NCBI RefSeq assembly: GCF_022842045.1
Contig: NZ_JALHQI010000002.1
Location: forward strand, 45,558-109,557
Direction of reading: 5' to 3'
DNA: 64,000 nt
Source: Arenimonas sp.
Lineage (GTDB): Bacteria; Pseudomonadota; Gammaproteobacteria; Xanthomonadales; Xanthomonadaceae
Under the pieces are notes generated by a model. The model was not told the DNA's origin. It made no database searches and saw only the letters and a list, made by a program, of their open reading frames with translations. The position numbers and the translations under genes were made by a program. Positions 56,089 through 64,000 of this stretch are shown here, one piece after another. Positions within the stretch are counted from its first letter, which is position 1. Each line of letters begins with the position of its first letter.

Positions 56089-56886
56089 ATGCGCGCCGGC
56101 CTCCTAGCGATGTCCCTGCTCGGCATCGGCGCCTGTGCCGGTGCCGTCGCGGCCGGTGCCGACAATGCCTGGCGCACGCTGCCGGGTGGCGAGTTCGCCT
56201 CGGTGCTGCGCTACGAGGACACCGGCGGCAAGGTGACGCTGCCGGGCTTCGCGCTGCAGCAGCGGCCGGTCACGAACGCCGACTACCTGGCCTTCGTGCG
56301 CAAGCACCCGCGCTGGCAGCGCGGCAAGGCGCCGGTGGTGTTCGCCGAGTCGCGCTACCTCGAGCACTGGGCCGGTCCCACGGAACTCGGTGCTAACGCA
56401 CTTCCGGAGCAACCGGTCGTGATGGTCAGCTGGTTCGCCGCCCAGGCCTACTGCGAGTCCATCGATGCCCGCCTGCCGACCTGGTCGGAGTGGGAGTACG
56501 CCGCGGCCGCCGACGAAACCCGCGCCGACGCCCGCAGCGACCCGGCCTGGCGCGAGCGCATCCTGGCCTGGTACTCGGTGCCCTCGGGCCGGCCGCTGCC
56601 TCCGGTGGGCCAGTCCGCGCCCGACGTGCACGGCATCCAGGACCTGCACGGCCTGGTCTGGGAATGGGTCGAGGACCACTCGGCCATGCTGGTCTCGGGC
56701 GACAACCGCGAGCAGGGCGACCCCGACGCGCTGCGCTTCTGTGGCGCAGGAGCACTGAGCATGGACGACCGCGAGAACTACGCCGTGCTGATGCGGGTGG
56801 CCATGCTGTCCGCGCTGGAGGGCGACGACACCACGAAGAACCTGGGCTTCCGCTGCGCCCGCGACCTGCCCGGAGCCGCCCCATGA
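56089..56886 (+). CDS. nirV: NirV-like formylglycine-generating-enzyme-family protein
   Basis: This 265-residue exported protein has a signal peptide (about 1-22) and an FGE-sulfatase/SUMF1 fold: FALQQRPVTNADYLAFVRKH, VVMVSWFAAQAYCESIDARLPTWSEWEYAA, DLHGLVWEWVED and NLGFRCARD. NirV proteins are found next to nirK in many denitrifiers, with an unproven role. The catalytic Cys pair of true FGE is not clear. It is coupled to nirK (1-base gap) and to sco (ATGA overlap). Confidence 0.88.
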   Translation: MRAGLLAMSLLGIGACAGAVAAGADNAWRTLPGGEFASVLRYEDTGGKVTLPGFALQQRPVTNADYLAFVRKHPRWQRGKAPVVFAESRYLEHWAGPTELGANALPEQPVVMVSWFAAQAYCESIDARLPTWSEWEYAAAADETRADARSDPAWRERILAWYSVPSGRPLPPVGQSAPDVHGIQDLHGLVWEWVEDHSAMLVSGDNREQGDPDALRFCGAGALSMDDRENYAVLMRVAMLSALEGDDTTKNLGFRCARDLPGAAP

Positions 56887-57470
56887 CCCGCCTGCTGCGC
56901 ACCCTCGCCCTGGCCTGCCTGCTGCTGCCCGGCCTCTCCACCGCCGCGCCGGCCGCCTTGCCCGACGATTCGATCTACCTGCTCGACGATGCCTTCAGCG
57001 ACCAGGCCGGCAAGCCCTTCGTGCTGGCCGACCGCCGCGGCAAGCCGCAGCTGGTGGCGATGTTCTACACCTCCTGCCGCTACATCTGCCCGCTGATCGT
57101 GGACAGCGCCAAGGGCGTCGAGCACCAGCTCACGCCGGAGGAGCGCAGCCGCCTGGGCATCCTGCTGGTCAGCCTGGACCCGGCCCGGGACGACACCGCA
57201 GCCCTGGCCTCGGTGGCCGGCAAGCGCAAGCTTGACCCGGCCCGCTGGACCCTGGCCCGCACCGAGGCCGCCGGCGTGCGCCGGGTGGCCGCCCTGCTGG
57301 GCATCCGCTACCGCGCCCTGGCCGATGGCGAGTTCAACCACTCCAGCGCCCTCGTGCTGCTGGACGCCGAGGGCCGGGTGCTGGCCCGCACGGAAAAGCT
57401 GGGCGCGGTGCCGGATCCCGCCTTCCTTGCCGCCGTCAAGGCCGCGCTCGCGCACCCGACCGACGGCTGA
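56883..57470 (+). CDS. Sco1/SenC copper chaperone
   Basis: The ATG at 56883 overlaps the nirV stop and gives 195 residues with a signal peptide (1-22). The copper site is CRYIC (Cys65, Cys69) with His153 in FNHSSAL, in a thioredoxin fold (LVAMFYTSCRYICPLI, LVSLDPARDD). Sco proteins deliver copper to oxidase CuA/CuB or, here, plausibly to NirK and the cbb3 oxidase encoded next. It is the last gene of the nirK operon; cco begins 103 bases on with its own promoter. Confidence 0.92.
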   Translation: MTRLLRTLALACLLLPGLSTAAPAALPDDSIYLLDDAFSDQAGKPFVLADRRGKPQLVAMFYTSCRYICPLIVDSAKGVEHQLTPEERSRLGILLVSLDPARDDTAALASVAGKRKLDPARWTLARTEAAGVRRVAALLGIRYRALADGEFNHSSALVLLDAEGRVLARTEKLGAVPDPAFLAAVKAALAHPTDG

Positions 57471-57505
57471 GCCCGGCCCGGCCCGAGCGCCACCCTCCGT
57501 GTGAA

Positions 57506-57547
57506 TTGACCTCGGTCAAGCCGGGGTCCAAACGTGCTGCGGATAAT
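57506..57547 (+). promoter_or_regulatory. FNR-type promoter of ccoNOQP
   Basis: Box TTGACCTCGGTCAA (57506-57519) is a perfect TTGAC-N4-GTCAA palindrome. After 22 bases comes GATAAT (57542-57547), a 5/6 match to the -10 consensus. The start is predicted near 57554, with a 20-base leader. Confidence 0.85.
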
Positions 57548-57573
57548 CACGCAACGAAACCGGGGATGATCCG

Positions 57574-59019
57574 ATGGCGCTGGACAACAAGGTGGAAACC
57601 TACAACGACAAGGTCGTCATGCAGTTCGCGGTGATGACGGTCGTCTGGGGGCTGGTGGGCATGACGGTCGGCGTGCTGATCGCCGCCCAGCTCTACTGGC
57701 CCTCGCTGAACTTCGACACCGCCTGGCTGAGCTTCGGCCGGCTGCGGCCCCTGCACACCAATGCCGTGATCTTCGCCTTCGGCGGCTGCGCCCTGATGTC
57801 CACCAGCCTGTACGTGGTCCAGCGCACCTGCCACGTGCGGCTGATCTCGGACAAGCTGGCCGCCTTCGTGTTCTGGGGCTGGCAGGCGGTGATCCTTGCC
57901 GCGGCCATCTCGCTGCCGCTGGGCTACACCCAGGGCAAGGAGTACGCCGAGCTGGCCTGGCCGATCGACGTGCTGATCACACTGGTCTGGGTGGCCTACG
58001 GCATCGTCTTCTTCGGCACCATCGCCAAGCGCCGGGTCCGGCACATCTTCGTCGCCAACTGGTTCTACGGCTCCTTCATCATCGCCGTGGCCCTGCTGCA
58101 CATCGTCAACTCGCTGGCCATCCCCGCCGGCCTGATGCACAGCTACCCCCTCTACTCGGGTGCCGTGGATGCCATGGTGCAGTGGTGGTACGGCCACAAC
58201 GCGGTCGGCTTCTTCCTGACCGCCGGCTTCCTCGGGATGATGTACTACTTCGTGCCGCGCCGCGCCGGCCGGCCGATCTACAGCTACCGGCTCTCGATCG
58301 TGCACTTCTGGGCGCTGATCGCCATCTACATGTGGGCCGGCCCGCACCACCTGCACTACACCGCCCTGCCCGACTGGGTGCAGAGCGTGGGCATGGTGTT
58401 CTCGCTGATCCTGCTGGCGCCCAGCTGGGGCGGCGCGATCAACGGCGTCATGACGCTCTCGGGCGCCTGGCACAAGCTGCGCACCGACCCGATCATCAAG
58501 TTCCTGATCGTCGCCATCTCGTTCTACATGATGAGCACCTTCGAGGGCCCGATGATGTCGATCAAGACCGTCAACGCGCTCAGCCACTACACCGACTGGA
58601 CCATCGGCCACGTGCACTCCGGTGCGCTGGGCTGGGTGGCCATGATCTCGATCGGCTCGATCTACATGGTGATCCCGCGCTGCCTGGGCCTGAAGGAAAT
58701 GGCCTCGGTCAAGCTCATCGACCTGCATTTCTGGGTCCACACCATCGGCGTGGTGCTGTACGCGGCCTCGATGTGGATCGCTGGCATCGGCCAGGGCCTG
58801 ATGGCGCGCGCCTCCAACGCCGACGGTACGCTCACCTACGCCTTCGTCGAGATCGTCAAGTTCAACTACCCCTACTACATGATCCGCTTGATCGGCGGCG
58901 TGCTGGTGGTGGCCGGCATGGTGCTGATGGTGGTGAACATGTGGCGCACGTTCCAGCAGGCCAAGGGCCTGGTGGCCGCCCCGGTGCTGCCCGCCGCCCC
59001 CGAAGCCAGCCACGCGTAA
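57574..59019 (+). CDS. ccoN: cbb3-type cytochrome c oxidase subunit I
   Basis: This 481-residue protein has twelve-plus membrane helices and the cbb3 heme-copper ligands: low-spin heme His61 in [15 protein letters not shown], the CuB His in [11 protein letters not shown], the two histidines in [11 protein letters not shown], and the heme ligands in [11 protein letters not shown]. It is the high-affinity oxygen-reducing core. It is the first gene of the operon and is preceded by the best FNR-type promoter of the window. Confidence 0.98.
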   Translation: MALDNKVETYNDKVVMQFAVMTVVWGLVGMTVGVLIAAQLYWPSLNFDTAWLSFGRLRPLHTNAVIFAFGGCALMSTSLYVVQRTCHVRLISDKLAAFVFWGWQAVILAAAISLPLGYTQGKEYAELAWPIDVLITLVWVAYGIVFFGTIAKRRVRHIFVANWFYGSFIIAVALLHIVNSLAIPAGLMHSYPLYSGAVDAMVQWWYGHNAVGFFLTAGFLGMMYYFVPRRAGRPIYSYRLSIVHFWALIAIYMWAGPHHLHYTALPDWVQSVGMVFSLILLAPSWGGAINGVMTLSGAWHKLRTDPIIKFLIVAISFYMMSTFEGPMMSIKTVNALSHYTDWTIGHVHSGALGWVAMISIGSIYMVIPRCLGLKEMASVKLIDLHFWVHTIGVVLYAASMWIAGIGQGLMARASNADGTLTYAFVEIVKFNYPYYMIRLIGGVLVVAGMVLMVVNMWRTFQQAKGLVAAPVLPAAPEASHA

Positions 59020-59029
59020 GGACACGGAC

Positions 59030-59635
59030 ATGAGCCACGAGAAACTCGAGACCAACATCGGCTGGATGGCGATCCTGATCGCCGTCGTCATCTCCTTCGG
59101 CGGCCTGGCCGAGATCGTCCCGCTGATGTACCAGGCGGAAACGGTGAAGCCGCTGCCGGGCATCAAGCCCTACCCGCCGCTGGAACTGGCCGGCCGCGAC
59201 ATCTACGTGCGCGAGGGCTGCTACAACTGCCACTCGCAGATGGTGCGCACGCTGCGCCACGAGACCGAACGCTACGGCCACTACTCGCTGGCCGGCGAGT
59301 CGGTGTACGACCGCCCGTTCCAGTGGGGTAGCAAGCGCACCGGCCCCGACCTGGCCCGCATCGGCGGCCGCTACTCCGATGACTGGCACCGCGTGCACCT
59401 GATCAACCCCCGCGACGTGGTGCCGGTGTCGAACATGCCCGGCTACCCGTGGCTGGCCGAGACCCCGGTGGACCCGGGCGCGGTGGCGCGCAACATGCGC
59501 GCGCTGCAGCGCATCGGCGATCCCTACACCGACGAGGAGATCGATGGCGCCGCCGCCGCGGTCGCCGGCAAGTCCGAACTCGACGCGCTCATCGCCTACC
59601 TCCAGGGCCTGGGCAAGCACGCACCAAAGGGGTGA
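59030..59635 (+). CDS. ccoO: cbb3 oxidase mono-heme subunit II
   Basis: This 201-residue protein has one N-terminal membrane helix (about 12-33) and a heme site CYNCH (Cys64, Cys67, His68), followed by [15 protein letters not shown] and [20 protein letters not shown]. It passes electrons from CcoP to CcoN. It lies 10 bases after ccoN. Confidence 0.97.
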   Translation: MSHEKLETNIGWMAILIAVVISFGGLAEIVPLMYQAETVKPLPGIKPYPPLELAGRDIYVREGCYNCHSQMVRTLRHETERYGHYSLAGESVYDRPFQWGSKRTGPDLARIGGRYSDDWHRVHLINPRDVVPVSNMPGYPWLAETPVDPGAVARNMRALQRIGDPYTDEEIDGAAAAVAGKSELDALIAYLQGLGKHAPKG

Positions 59636-59640
59636 CCGAC

Positions 59641-59784
59641 ATGATTTCCGGAATCCTCACCGTCATCGCCCTCGTCGCGTTCATCGCCGGCGCCGCCTAT
59701 GTGTACAGCGCCAAGCGCAAGCCCGAGTTCGACGAAGCCTCCCGCATTCCCCTTGATGAAGACCAGAGCGAGAACACCCCATGA
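59641..59784 (+). CDS. ccoQ: cbb3 oxidase subunit CcoQ
   Basis: The 47-residue protein has a single membrane helix (ISGILTVIALVAFIAGAAYV) and the short acidic tail DEASRIPLDEDQ typical of CcoQ. It stabilises the complex. Its start is 5 bases after ccoO and its stop overlaps ccoP by four bases (ATGA). Confidence 0.9.
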   Translation: MISGILTVIALVAFIAGAAYVYSAKRKPEFDEASRIPLDEDQSENTP

Positions 59785-60713
59785 CGACCGGCTGGTCCCT
59801 CTACGTCATCTTCCTCGTGGTCCTGAACATCGTGGCCACCACCTGGCTGCTGTGGTGGACGGCGCGCAAGCGCAAGTCCGACGGCAACAAGGACGCCGAA
59901 ACCACCGGCCACGTCTGGGACGGTGACCTCACCGAGTACAACAAGCCGCTGCCGAAGTGGTGGATCAACCTGTTCTACCTGACCATCATTTACTCGGTCG
60001 GCTACCTCATCTGGTACCCGGGCATGGGCAACTTCGCCGGCACCTCCGGCTGGACATCGGCCGGCGAGCACGACGCCGACAAGGCCGAGGCCGATGCGAA
60101 GCTCGCGGAGGCCTTCGGCCGCTTCGACGGCATGCCGATCGACCAGATCGCCAAGGACCCGGCCGCGGTCGCGTTCGGCGCCAGCCTGTATGCCAACCAC
60201 TGCGCCATGTGCCACGGCTCGGATGCGCGCGGCGCCAAGGGCTTCCCCAACCTCACCGACGCCGACTGGCAGTGGGGCGGCTCGCCCGACGACATCCTCA
60301 CCACCATCCTGCACGGCCGCCAGGCGGCGATGCCGGCCCTGGCCCCGGCCGTCGGCGGCGACGTCGGCGTGACCGAAGTCGCGGCCTACGTGCAGAGCCT
60401 GTCGGGCATCAAGGCCGACCCGGCGCTGGTGGCGGCCGGCAAGGCGAAGTTCGGCGGCGTCTGCGCCGCGTGCCACGGCATCGAGGGCAAGGGCAACCCG
60501 GCCCTGGGTGCGCCCAACCTGACCGACGACGCCTGGCTGTACGGCAGCGACTTCAACAGCATCCGCGAGGCGATCACGCTGGGCCGCAACGGCATGATGC
60601 CGGCGCACCTGCCCATCATCGGCGAGACCCGCACCCGCCTCGCGGCCGCCTATGTCTGGTCGCTGTCGCACGGCGACGCGGCCAACGCCGGCGAGCCGTC
60701 GGGAGCCCCATGA
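59781..60713 (+). CDS. ccoP: cbb3 oxidase di-heme subunit III
   Basis: This 310-residue protein has two N-terminal membrane helices (about 8-26 and 62-80), the cbb3 motif HVWDGDLTEYNKPLPKWW, and two heme sites CAMCH (Cys141, Cys144) and CAACH (Cys228, Cys231). It takes electrons from the bc1/cytochrome c side. It overlaps ccoQ and the next small gene by four bases each. Confidence 0.97.
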   Translation: MTTGWSLYVIFLVVLNIVATTWLLWWTARKRKSDGNKDAETTGHVWDGDLTEYNKPLPKWWINLFYLTIIYSVGYLIWYPGMGNFAGTSGWTSAGEHDADKAEADAKLAEAFGRFDGMPIDQIAKDPAAVAFGASLYANHCAMCHGSDARGAKGFPNLTDADWQWGGSPDDILTTILHGRQAAMPALAPAVGGDVGVTEVAAYVQSLSGIKADPALVAAGKAKFGGVCAACHGIEGKGNPALGAPNLTDDAWLYGSDFNSIREAITLGRNGMMPAHLPIIGETRTRLAAAYVWSLSHGDAANAGEPSGAP

Positions 60714-61006
60714 GGCTCGAAGCCGAACGCGGCTTCGACCACCCGCCCCGGCCGCTGGCGCAGCGGCTCGGGGCGATCCTGTGGCCGAGCTTCTTCGCGG
60801 CGGGCGTGGCGACGATGGTGTTCTTCGCCTTCGTCGACCCGCTGCAGCTGCGCGACCTGACCTTCCCGCACCTGGAGATCAGCCGCGGCGTGGGCTACAC
60901 GATCGGGTTCTTCACCTTCTGGGCGTGCACGGCCAGCTCGAGCCTGTTCACCTGGATCCTGCTCAGGCCGGCTAGCCGCTTCAACCGCCCGCTGCCGAAG
61001 GACTGA
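60710..61006 (+). CDS. Small two-helix membrane protein between ccoP and ccoG
   Basis: I do not recognise this 98-residue protein. It has two predicted membrane helices (about 25-43 and 62-84: GVGYTIGFFTFWACTASSSL) and a loop with FVDPLQLRDLTFPHLEISRG. The ATGA overlap with ccoP and the 3-base gap to ccoG place it firmly in the cco operon. It could be an assembly or accessory subunit specific to this lineage; that is inference from position. Confidence 0.75.
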   Translation: MRLEAERGFDHPPRPLAQRLGAILWPSFFAAGVATMVFFAFVDPLQLRDLTFPHLEISRGVGYTIGFFTFWACTASSSLFTWILLRPASRFNRPLPKD

Positions 61007-61009
61007 TCG

Positions 61010-62566
61010 ATGGCAGGCAAGATTCCCGTCGAGCTGGTGGATGAGGTCGGCCTCTACGTCTCCGAGCGCAAGGTCTATCCGCGCGAGCAGGGCGGCTTCT
61101 TCCAGACGCTGCGCAAGGCCGCGGTGTTCTGGCTGCTGGGCATGTACTACGGCTTCGCCTGGCTGCAGTGGGACGACCGCCAGGCGGTGCTCTGGGACCT
61201 GCCGGCGCGCAAGTTCTACATCTTCGGCCTGAGCTTCTGGCCGCAGGACTTCTTCTACCTCGCCCTGCTGCTGATCATGGCCGGGCTCACGCTGTTCTTC
61301 TTCACCGCGCTGGCCGGCCGGCTGTGGTGCGGCTACGCCTGCCCGCAGACGGTGTGGACCGAGGTCTTCATCTGGATGGAGCGCTGGACCGAGGGCGACC
61401 GCAACAAGCGGATGAAGCTCGACGCCGCGCCCTGGAGCCGCGAAAAGCTCTTGCGCAAAGGCTCCAAGCACGTGCTGTGGCTCGTGTTCGCGCTGTGGAC
61501 CGGCTTCACCTTCGTAGGCTACTTCACCCCGATCCGCGACCTCGCGGCGCGGATGGTGCCGTTCGAATGGGGCGGCTGGGAGACGTTCTGGGTGCTGTTC
61601 TACTCGCTGGCCACCTGGGGCAACGCCGGCGTGCTGCGCGAGCAGGTGTGCAAGTACATGTGCCCGTACGCGCGATTCCAGAGCGCGATGTTCGACCGAA
61701 ACACCCTGATCATCGCCTACGACCCGATGCGCGGCGAGCCGCGCGGCGCCCGCAAGAAGAACGCCCTGGCCAGCGTGCTGCAGCGCGCGCGCGGCCTGCT
61801 GCCGATGGACATCGCCACCAGCGCGGTGGTGCACGCCGCCCAGCACCGCAGCGCCGCCGACCTCAAGGCCGGCGCCCGCGCCACCACCGGCCTGGTGGTC
61901 GACGCGCAGGAGGGCCTGCCGCCGCCGCCCGAGGTGAACTCGCCCGAGGACCTGGGCGACTGCATCGACTGCACGATCTGCGTGCAGGTCTGCCCGACCG
62001 GCATCGACATCCGCAACGGCCTGCAGTACGAGTGCATCGCCTGCGGCGCCTGCGTGGACGCCTGCGATTCGGTGATGGACAAGATGGGCTACCCGCGCGG
62101 CCTGATCCGCAACACCACCCAGAACGCGCTCGACGGCAAGCCCTCGCGCATCCTGCGGCCGCGCATCCTGGTGTACGGCACCCTGCTGCTCCTGCTGCTG
62201 GTGGGCTTCGGGGTCGGCATCGCCACCCGCGCGCCGCTGCTGGTGGACGTGATCCGCGACCGCAATGCGCTCTACCGCGTCGCCGCCGACGGCAGCATCG
62301 AGAACGCCTACCTGCTGCGCATCGTCAACAAGGAAGACCGCCCGCACGTGTTCACCGTTCGCATCGAGGGCGCCCCGGACATCGTGCTGGTGGAGGCCGG
62401 GGCCACCCACGCCGCCGCCGCCGGGGAAGTGCTGACGGTGCCGGTGACGCTGCGCGCCCCGGCCGGCCGCGTGAGGGGCCGCGCCGACCTTCGCTTCGTG
62501 GTCGACAGCGACGCCGAGGGCGTGCAGGCTGTCGAGGAAACCCGCTTCTTCGGCCCGATCCCATGA
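61010..62566 (+). CDS. ccoG: Cytochrome c oxidase accessory protein CcoG (RdxA/FixG)
   Basis: This 518-residue membrane protein has several helices and two ferredoxin-type clusters in CIDCTICVQVCPTGIDIRNG and the following CIACGACVDACDSVM. The Ig-like C-terminal domain (about residues 400-518) is present. CcoG reduces copper during cbb3 maturation. It overlaps ccoH by four bases. Confidence 0.96.
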   Translation: MAGKIPVELVDEVGLYVSERKVYPREQGGFFQTLRKAAVFWLLGMYYGFAWLQWDDRQAVLWDLPARKFYIFGLSFWPQDFFYLALLLIMAGLTLFFFTALAGRLWCGYACPQTVWTEVFIWMERWTEGDRNKRMKLDAAPWSREKLLRKGSKHVLWLVFALWTGFTFVGYFTPIRDLAARMVPFEWGGWETFWVLFYSLATWGNAGVLREQVCKYMCPYARFQSAMFDRNTLIIAYDPMRGEPRGARKKNALASVLQRARGLLPMDIATSAVVHAAQHRSAADLKAGARATTGLVVDAQEGLPPPPEVNSPEDLGDCIDCTICVQVCPTGIDIRNGLQYECIACGACVDACDSVMDKMGYPRGLIRNTTQNALDGKPSRILRPRILVYGTLLLLLLVGFGVGIATRAPLLVDVIRDRNALYRVAADGSIENAYLLRIVNKEDRPHVFTVRIEGAPDIVLVEAGATHAAAAGEVLTVPVTLRAPAGRVRGRADLRFVVDSDAEGVQAVEETRFFGPIP

Positions 62567-63060
62567 CCGACACGCCCGCCCGCCAGTGGCACCGCAATCC
62601 GGTGGCCTGGCTGATGATCGCCATCCCCGCCGCCACCGTGGTCGCCGGTTTCTGGACGCTGTGGCTGGCCGCCAGCGAAAGCGGCGTCGACACCAACCCC
62701 GACAAGGTCCGGCGCACGGCGCAGGTGCAGGTCACTTCGCTCGCGCCCGACGAGGCCGCGGCGCGACTGGGCCTGTCGGCCGAGCTCGCGTTCGACGACG
62801 GCGGCGTGCTGGTGCAGGTGCTGCCGGGTTCCGGGCCCGTGGCGCCGCGGCTGCAGCTGGTGCATCCGATCGAATCGAGCCTGGACCGCGAACTGGTGCT
62901 GTCGCCGCACCCGCGGGGCTGGCACGCGGCGGGGGCCTTGGTCGGGAAAGAGGCCTGGCACCTCCGCCTGGTCGCCGCCGACGGCAGCTGGCGCCTGGTT
63001 GGCCGCTACCGGCCCGGTGATACCGCGCTTCGGCTGGAGCCCGCGGTCAGCGCCGAATGA
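62563..63060 (+). CDS. ccoH: cbb3 maturation protein CcoH (FixH)
   Basis: The ATG at 62563 gives 165 residues. One membrane helix (NPVAWLMIAIPAATVVAGFW) is followed by a periplasmic FixH-like domain containing LQLVHPIESSLDRELVL. It aids cbb3 assembly with CcoG, CcoI and CcoS. It overlaps both neighbours by four bases. Confidence 0.9.
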   Translation: MTDTPARQWHRNPVAWLMIAIPAATVVAGFWTLWLAASESGVDTNPDKVRRTAQVQVTSLAPDEAAARLGLSAELAFDDGGVLVQVLPGSGPVAPRLQLVHPIESSLDRELVLSPHPRGWHAAGALVGKEAWHLRLVAADGSWRLVGRYRPGDTALRLEPAVSAE

Positions 63061-64000
63061 ACCGCCCGCCCGGCCCCGCCTGCTTCCACTGCGGCGAGCC
63101 CCTTCCCCCCGACCCGCCCCGGGTCACCGTCGCCGGCGAGGCGCGCGCCGTCTGCTGCCACGGCTGCGGTGCCGCGGCGCAGTGGATCGCCGACGCCGGG
63201 CTCGACGACTACTACCGCCTGCGGCGCGAGGATGGTGCCCGCGTGGACGAAGCCGCGCCCGACTTCGCCAGCTGGGACCGCGCCGACGTGCAGGCCGGCC
63301 ACGTGGTGCGCACCGCCGAAGGCGACCAGGTCACGGTGGTGGTGGAAGGCATGCGCTGCGCCGCCTGCGCCTGGCTGATCGACCGCGCGCTGGTGCGCGA
63401 GGACGGCGTGCTGGAGGTCGGTGCGAACGCCATCACCGGCCGCGTGCGGCTGCGCTGGGATCCCGCGCGCGCCCCCCTGTCGCGGCTGCTGTCGCGGCTG
63501 GCCGCGCTCGGCTATCGCCCGCACCTCGCGCAGGGCGAAGCCGCCGAGCGCGAGCGCCGCCGCGAACGCAACCGCCTGATCGCACGCCTGGGCGTGGCGG
63601 TGCTGGGCGCGACCCAGGCGATGATGTTCGCGGAGGCGCTCTATCTCGACACCGCCAACGAAATGGCGCCGGCCACGCGCGACTTCTTCCGCTGGATCAC
63701 CTTCCTGGTGTCGACGCCGGTGGTGTTCTTCTCCGGCTGGCCCTTCCTGGCCGGCATGGCCGTGGAGCTGCGGCACCGGCGCCCGGGCATGGACACGCTG
63801 GTGGCGAGTTCTGTGCTGCTGGCGTATTTCGCCAGCCTGTTCGAAACCCTGCGCGGCGGGCGTCACGTCTGGTACGACGCGGCAGTGATGTTCGTGCTGT
63901 TCCTGCTGGCCGCGCGCTTCCTCGAGCTGATGGCGCGGCGGCAGGCCAGCGCGCGGCTCGACACGCTGGCGCGGGCGCAGCCGGCGCTGGCCTGGCGCCG
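63057..64000 (+). CDS. ccoI: Copper-transporting P-type ATPase CcoI (FixI), cut by window end
   Basis: The first 314 residues are present. An N-terminal cysteine-rich region (CFHCG, CCHGCG, residues 9-38) precedes a heavy-metal-associated domain with GMRCAACAWLID (Cys101, Cys104) and the first membrane helices (from about residue 170). This layout is that of CcoI/CopA2, which exports copper for the cbb3 CuB centre. The catalytic DKTGT and CPC motifs would lie beyond the window. ccoS would be expected next. Confidence 0.94.
   Translation, partial: MNRPPGPACFHCGEPLPPDPPRVTVAGEARAVCCHGCGAAAQWIADAGLDDYYRLRREDGARVDEAAPDFASWDRADVQAGHVVRTAEGDQVTVVVEGMRCAACAWLIDRALVREDGVLEVGANAITGRVRLRWDPARAPLSRLLSRLAALGYRPHLAQGEAAERERRRERNRLIARLGVAVLGATQAMMFAEALYLDTANEMAPATRDFFRWITFLVSTPVVFFSGWPFLAGMAVELRHRRPGMDTLVASSVLLAYFASLFETLRGGRHVWYDAAVMFVLFLLAARFLELMARRQASARLDTLARAQPALAWR

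Overview
The window reads as a chromosomal segment of a GC-rich gammaproteobacterium of the Xanthomonadaceae/Lysobacteraceae type (Lysobacter, Luteimonas, Thermomonas or Arenimonas-like). The evidence is the gene order thrS-infC-rpmI-rplT-pheST-ihfA-merR, a xanthomonad-style IF3, an Oar-like TonB receptor, a compact pilE-pilY1-pilXWV-fimT cluster, and petABC next to sspAB. Genus assignment is inference. No prophage, insertion sequence or CRISPR array was seen. Almost all of the DNA is coding and no gene-free gap exceeds 300 bases.

Layout. 1-7.7 kb (minus): the translation operon, from a thrS leader with a candidate attenuator to a truncated merR, with tRNA-Val upstream. 7.8-12.1 kb: a small exported protein, uvrB, an orphan AlgZ/FimS-type histidine kinase, a divergent GspH/FimT pseudopilin and tRNA-Asn. 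12.1-19.2 kb (minus): the minor pilin/PilY1 operon of type IV pili. 19.3-27.4 kb: ppnN, the Oar-like receptor, an SDR with grxD, and sodB overlapping an orphan Fe3+-type ABC ATPase. 27.5-31.5 kb: purEK, a Trm112-like protein, nadC, an FHA protein and a DUF3301 protein. 31.5-36.4 kb (minus): sspAB, the cytochrome bc1 operon petABC and a lytic transglycosylase. 36.5-44.8 kb: miaB-ybeZ-ybeY, then an SDR/GbsR-like/DUF393 module lying between ybeY and corC, then corC, a DUF4105 protein and corA.

44.9-64 kb is a low-oxygen respiration island: hemN, an FNR/Anr regulator with all four cluster cysteines, quinol NO reductase, NnrS, a SirB2-like protein, fabBA (anaerobic unsaturated fatty acid synthesis), a porin, a lipoprotein-type NirK fused to cytochrome c, a NirV-like protein, Sco, and the cbb3 oxidase genes ccoNOQP with ccoGHI (ccoI runs off the end). 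Together these reduce nitrite to N2O, sense and relieve NO, and respire traces of oxygen. No nar or nos genes lie in the window.

The strongest pattern is a regulatory grammar shared by six promoters of this island. Each has an FNR-type box of the form TTGAC-N4-GTCAA (or one base off), followed after exactly 22 bp by a hexamer with A at position 2 and T at position 6. This is class II geometry with the box centred at -41.5. At hemN and nnrS it puts the transcription start on or one base before the ATG, predicting leaderless mRNAs. Other items of interest are a forced ATC start codon for infC, a terminator inside the thrS leader, one palindromic operator covering two divergent promoters of the GbsR/SDR module, two copies of a REP-like inverted repeat, and palindromes built into convergent stop codons.
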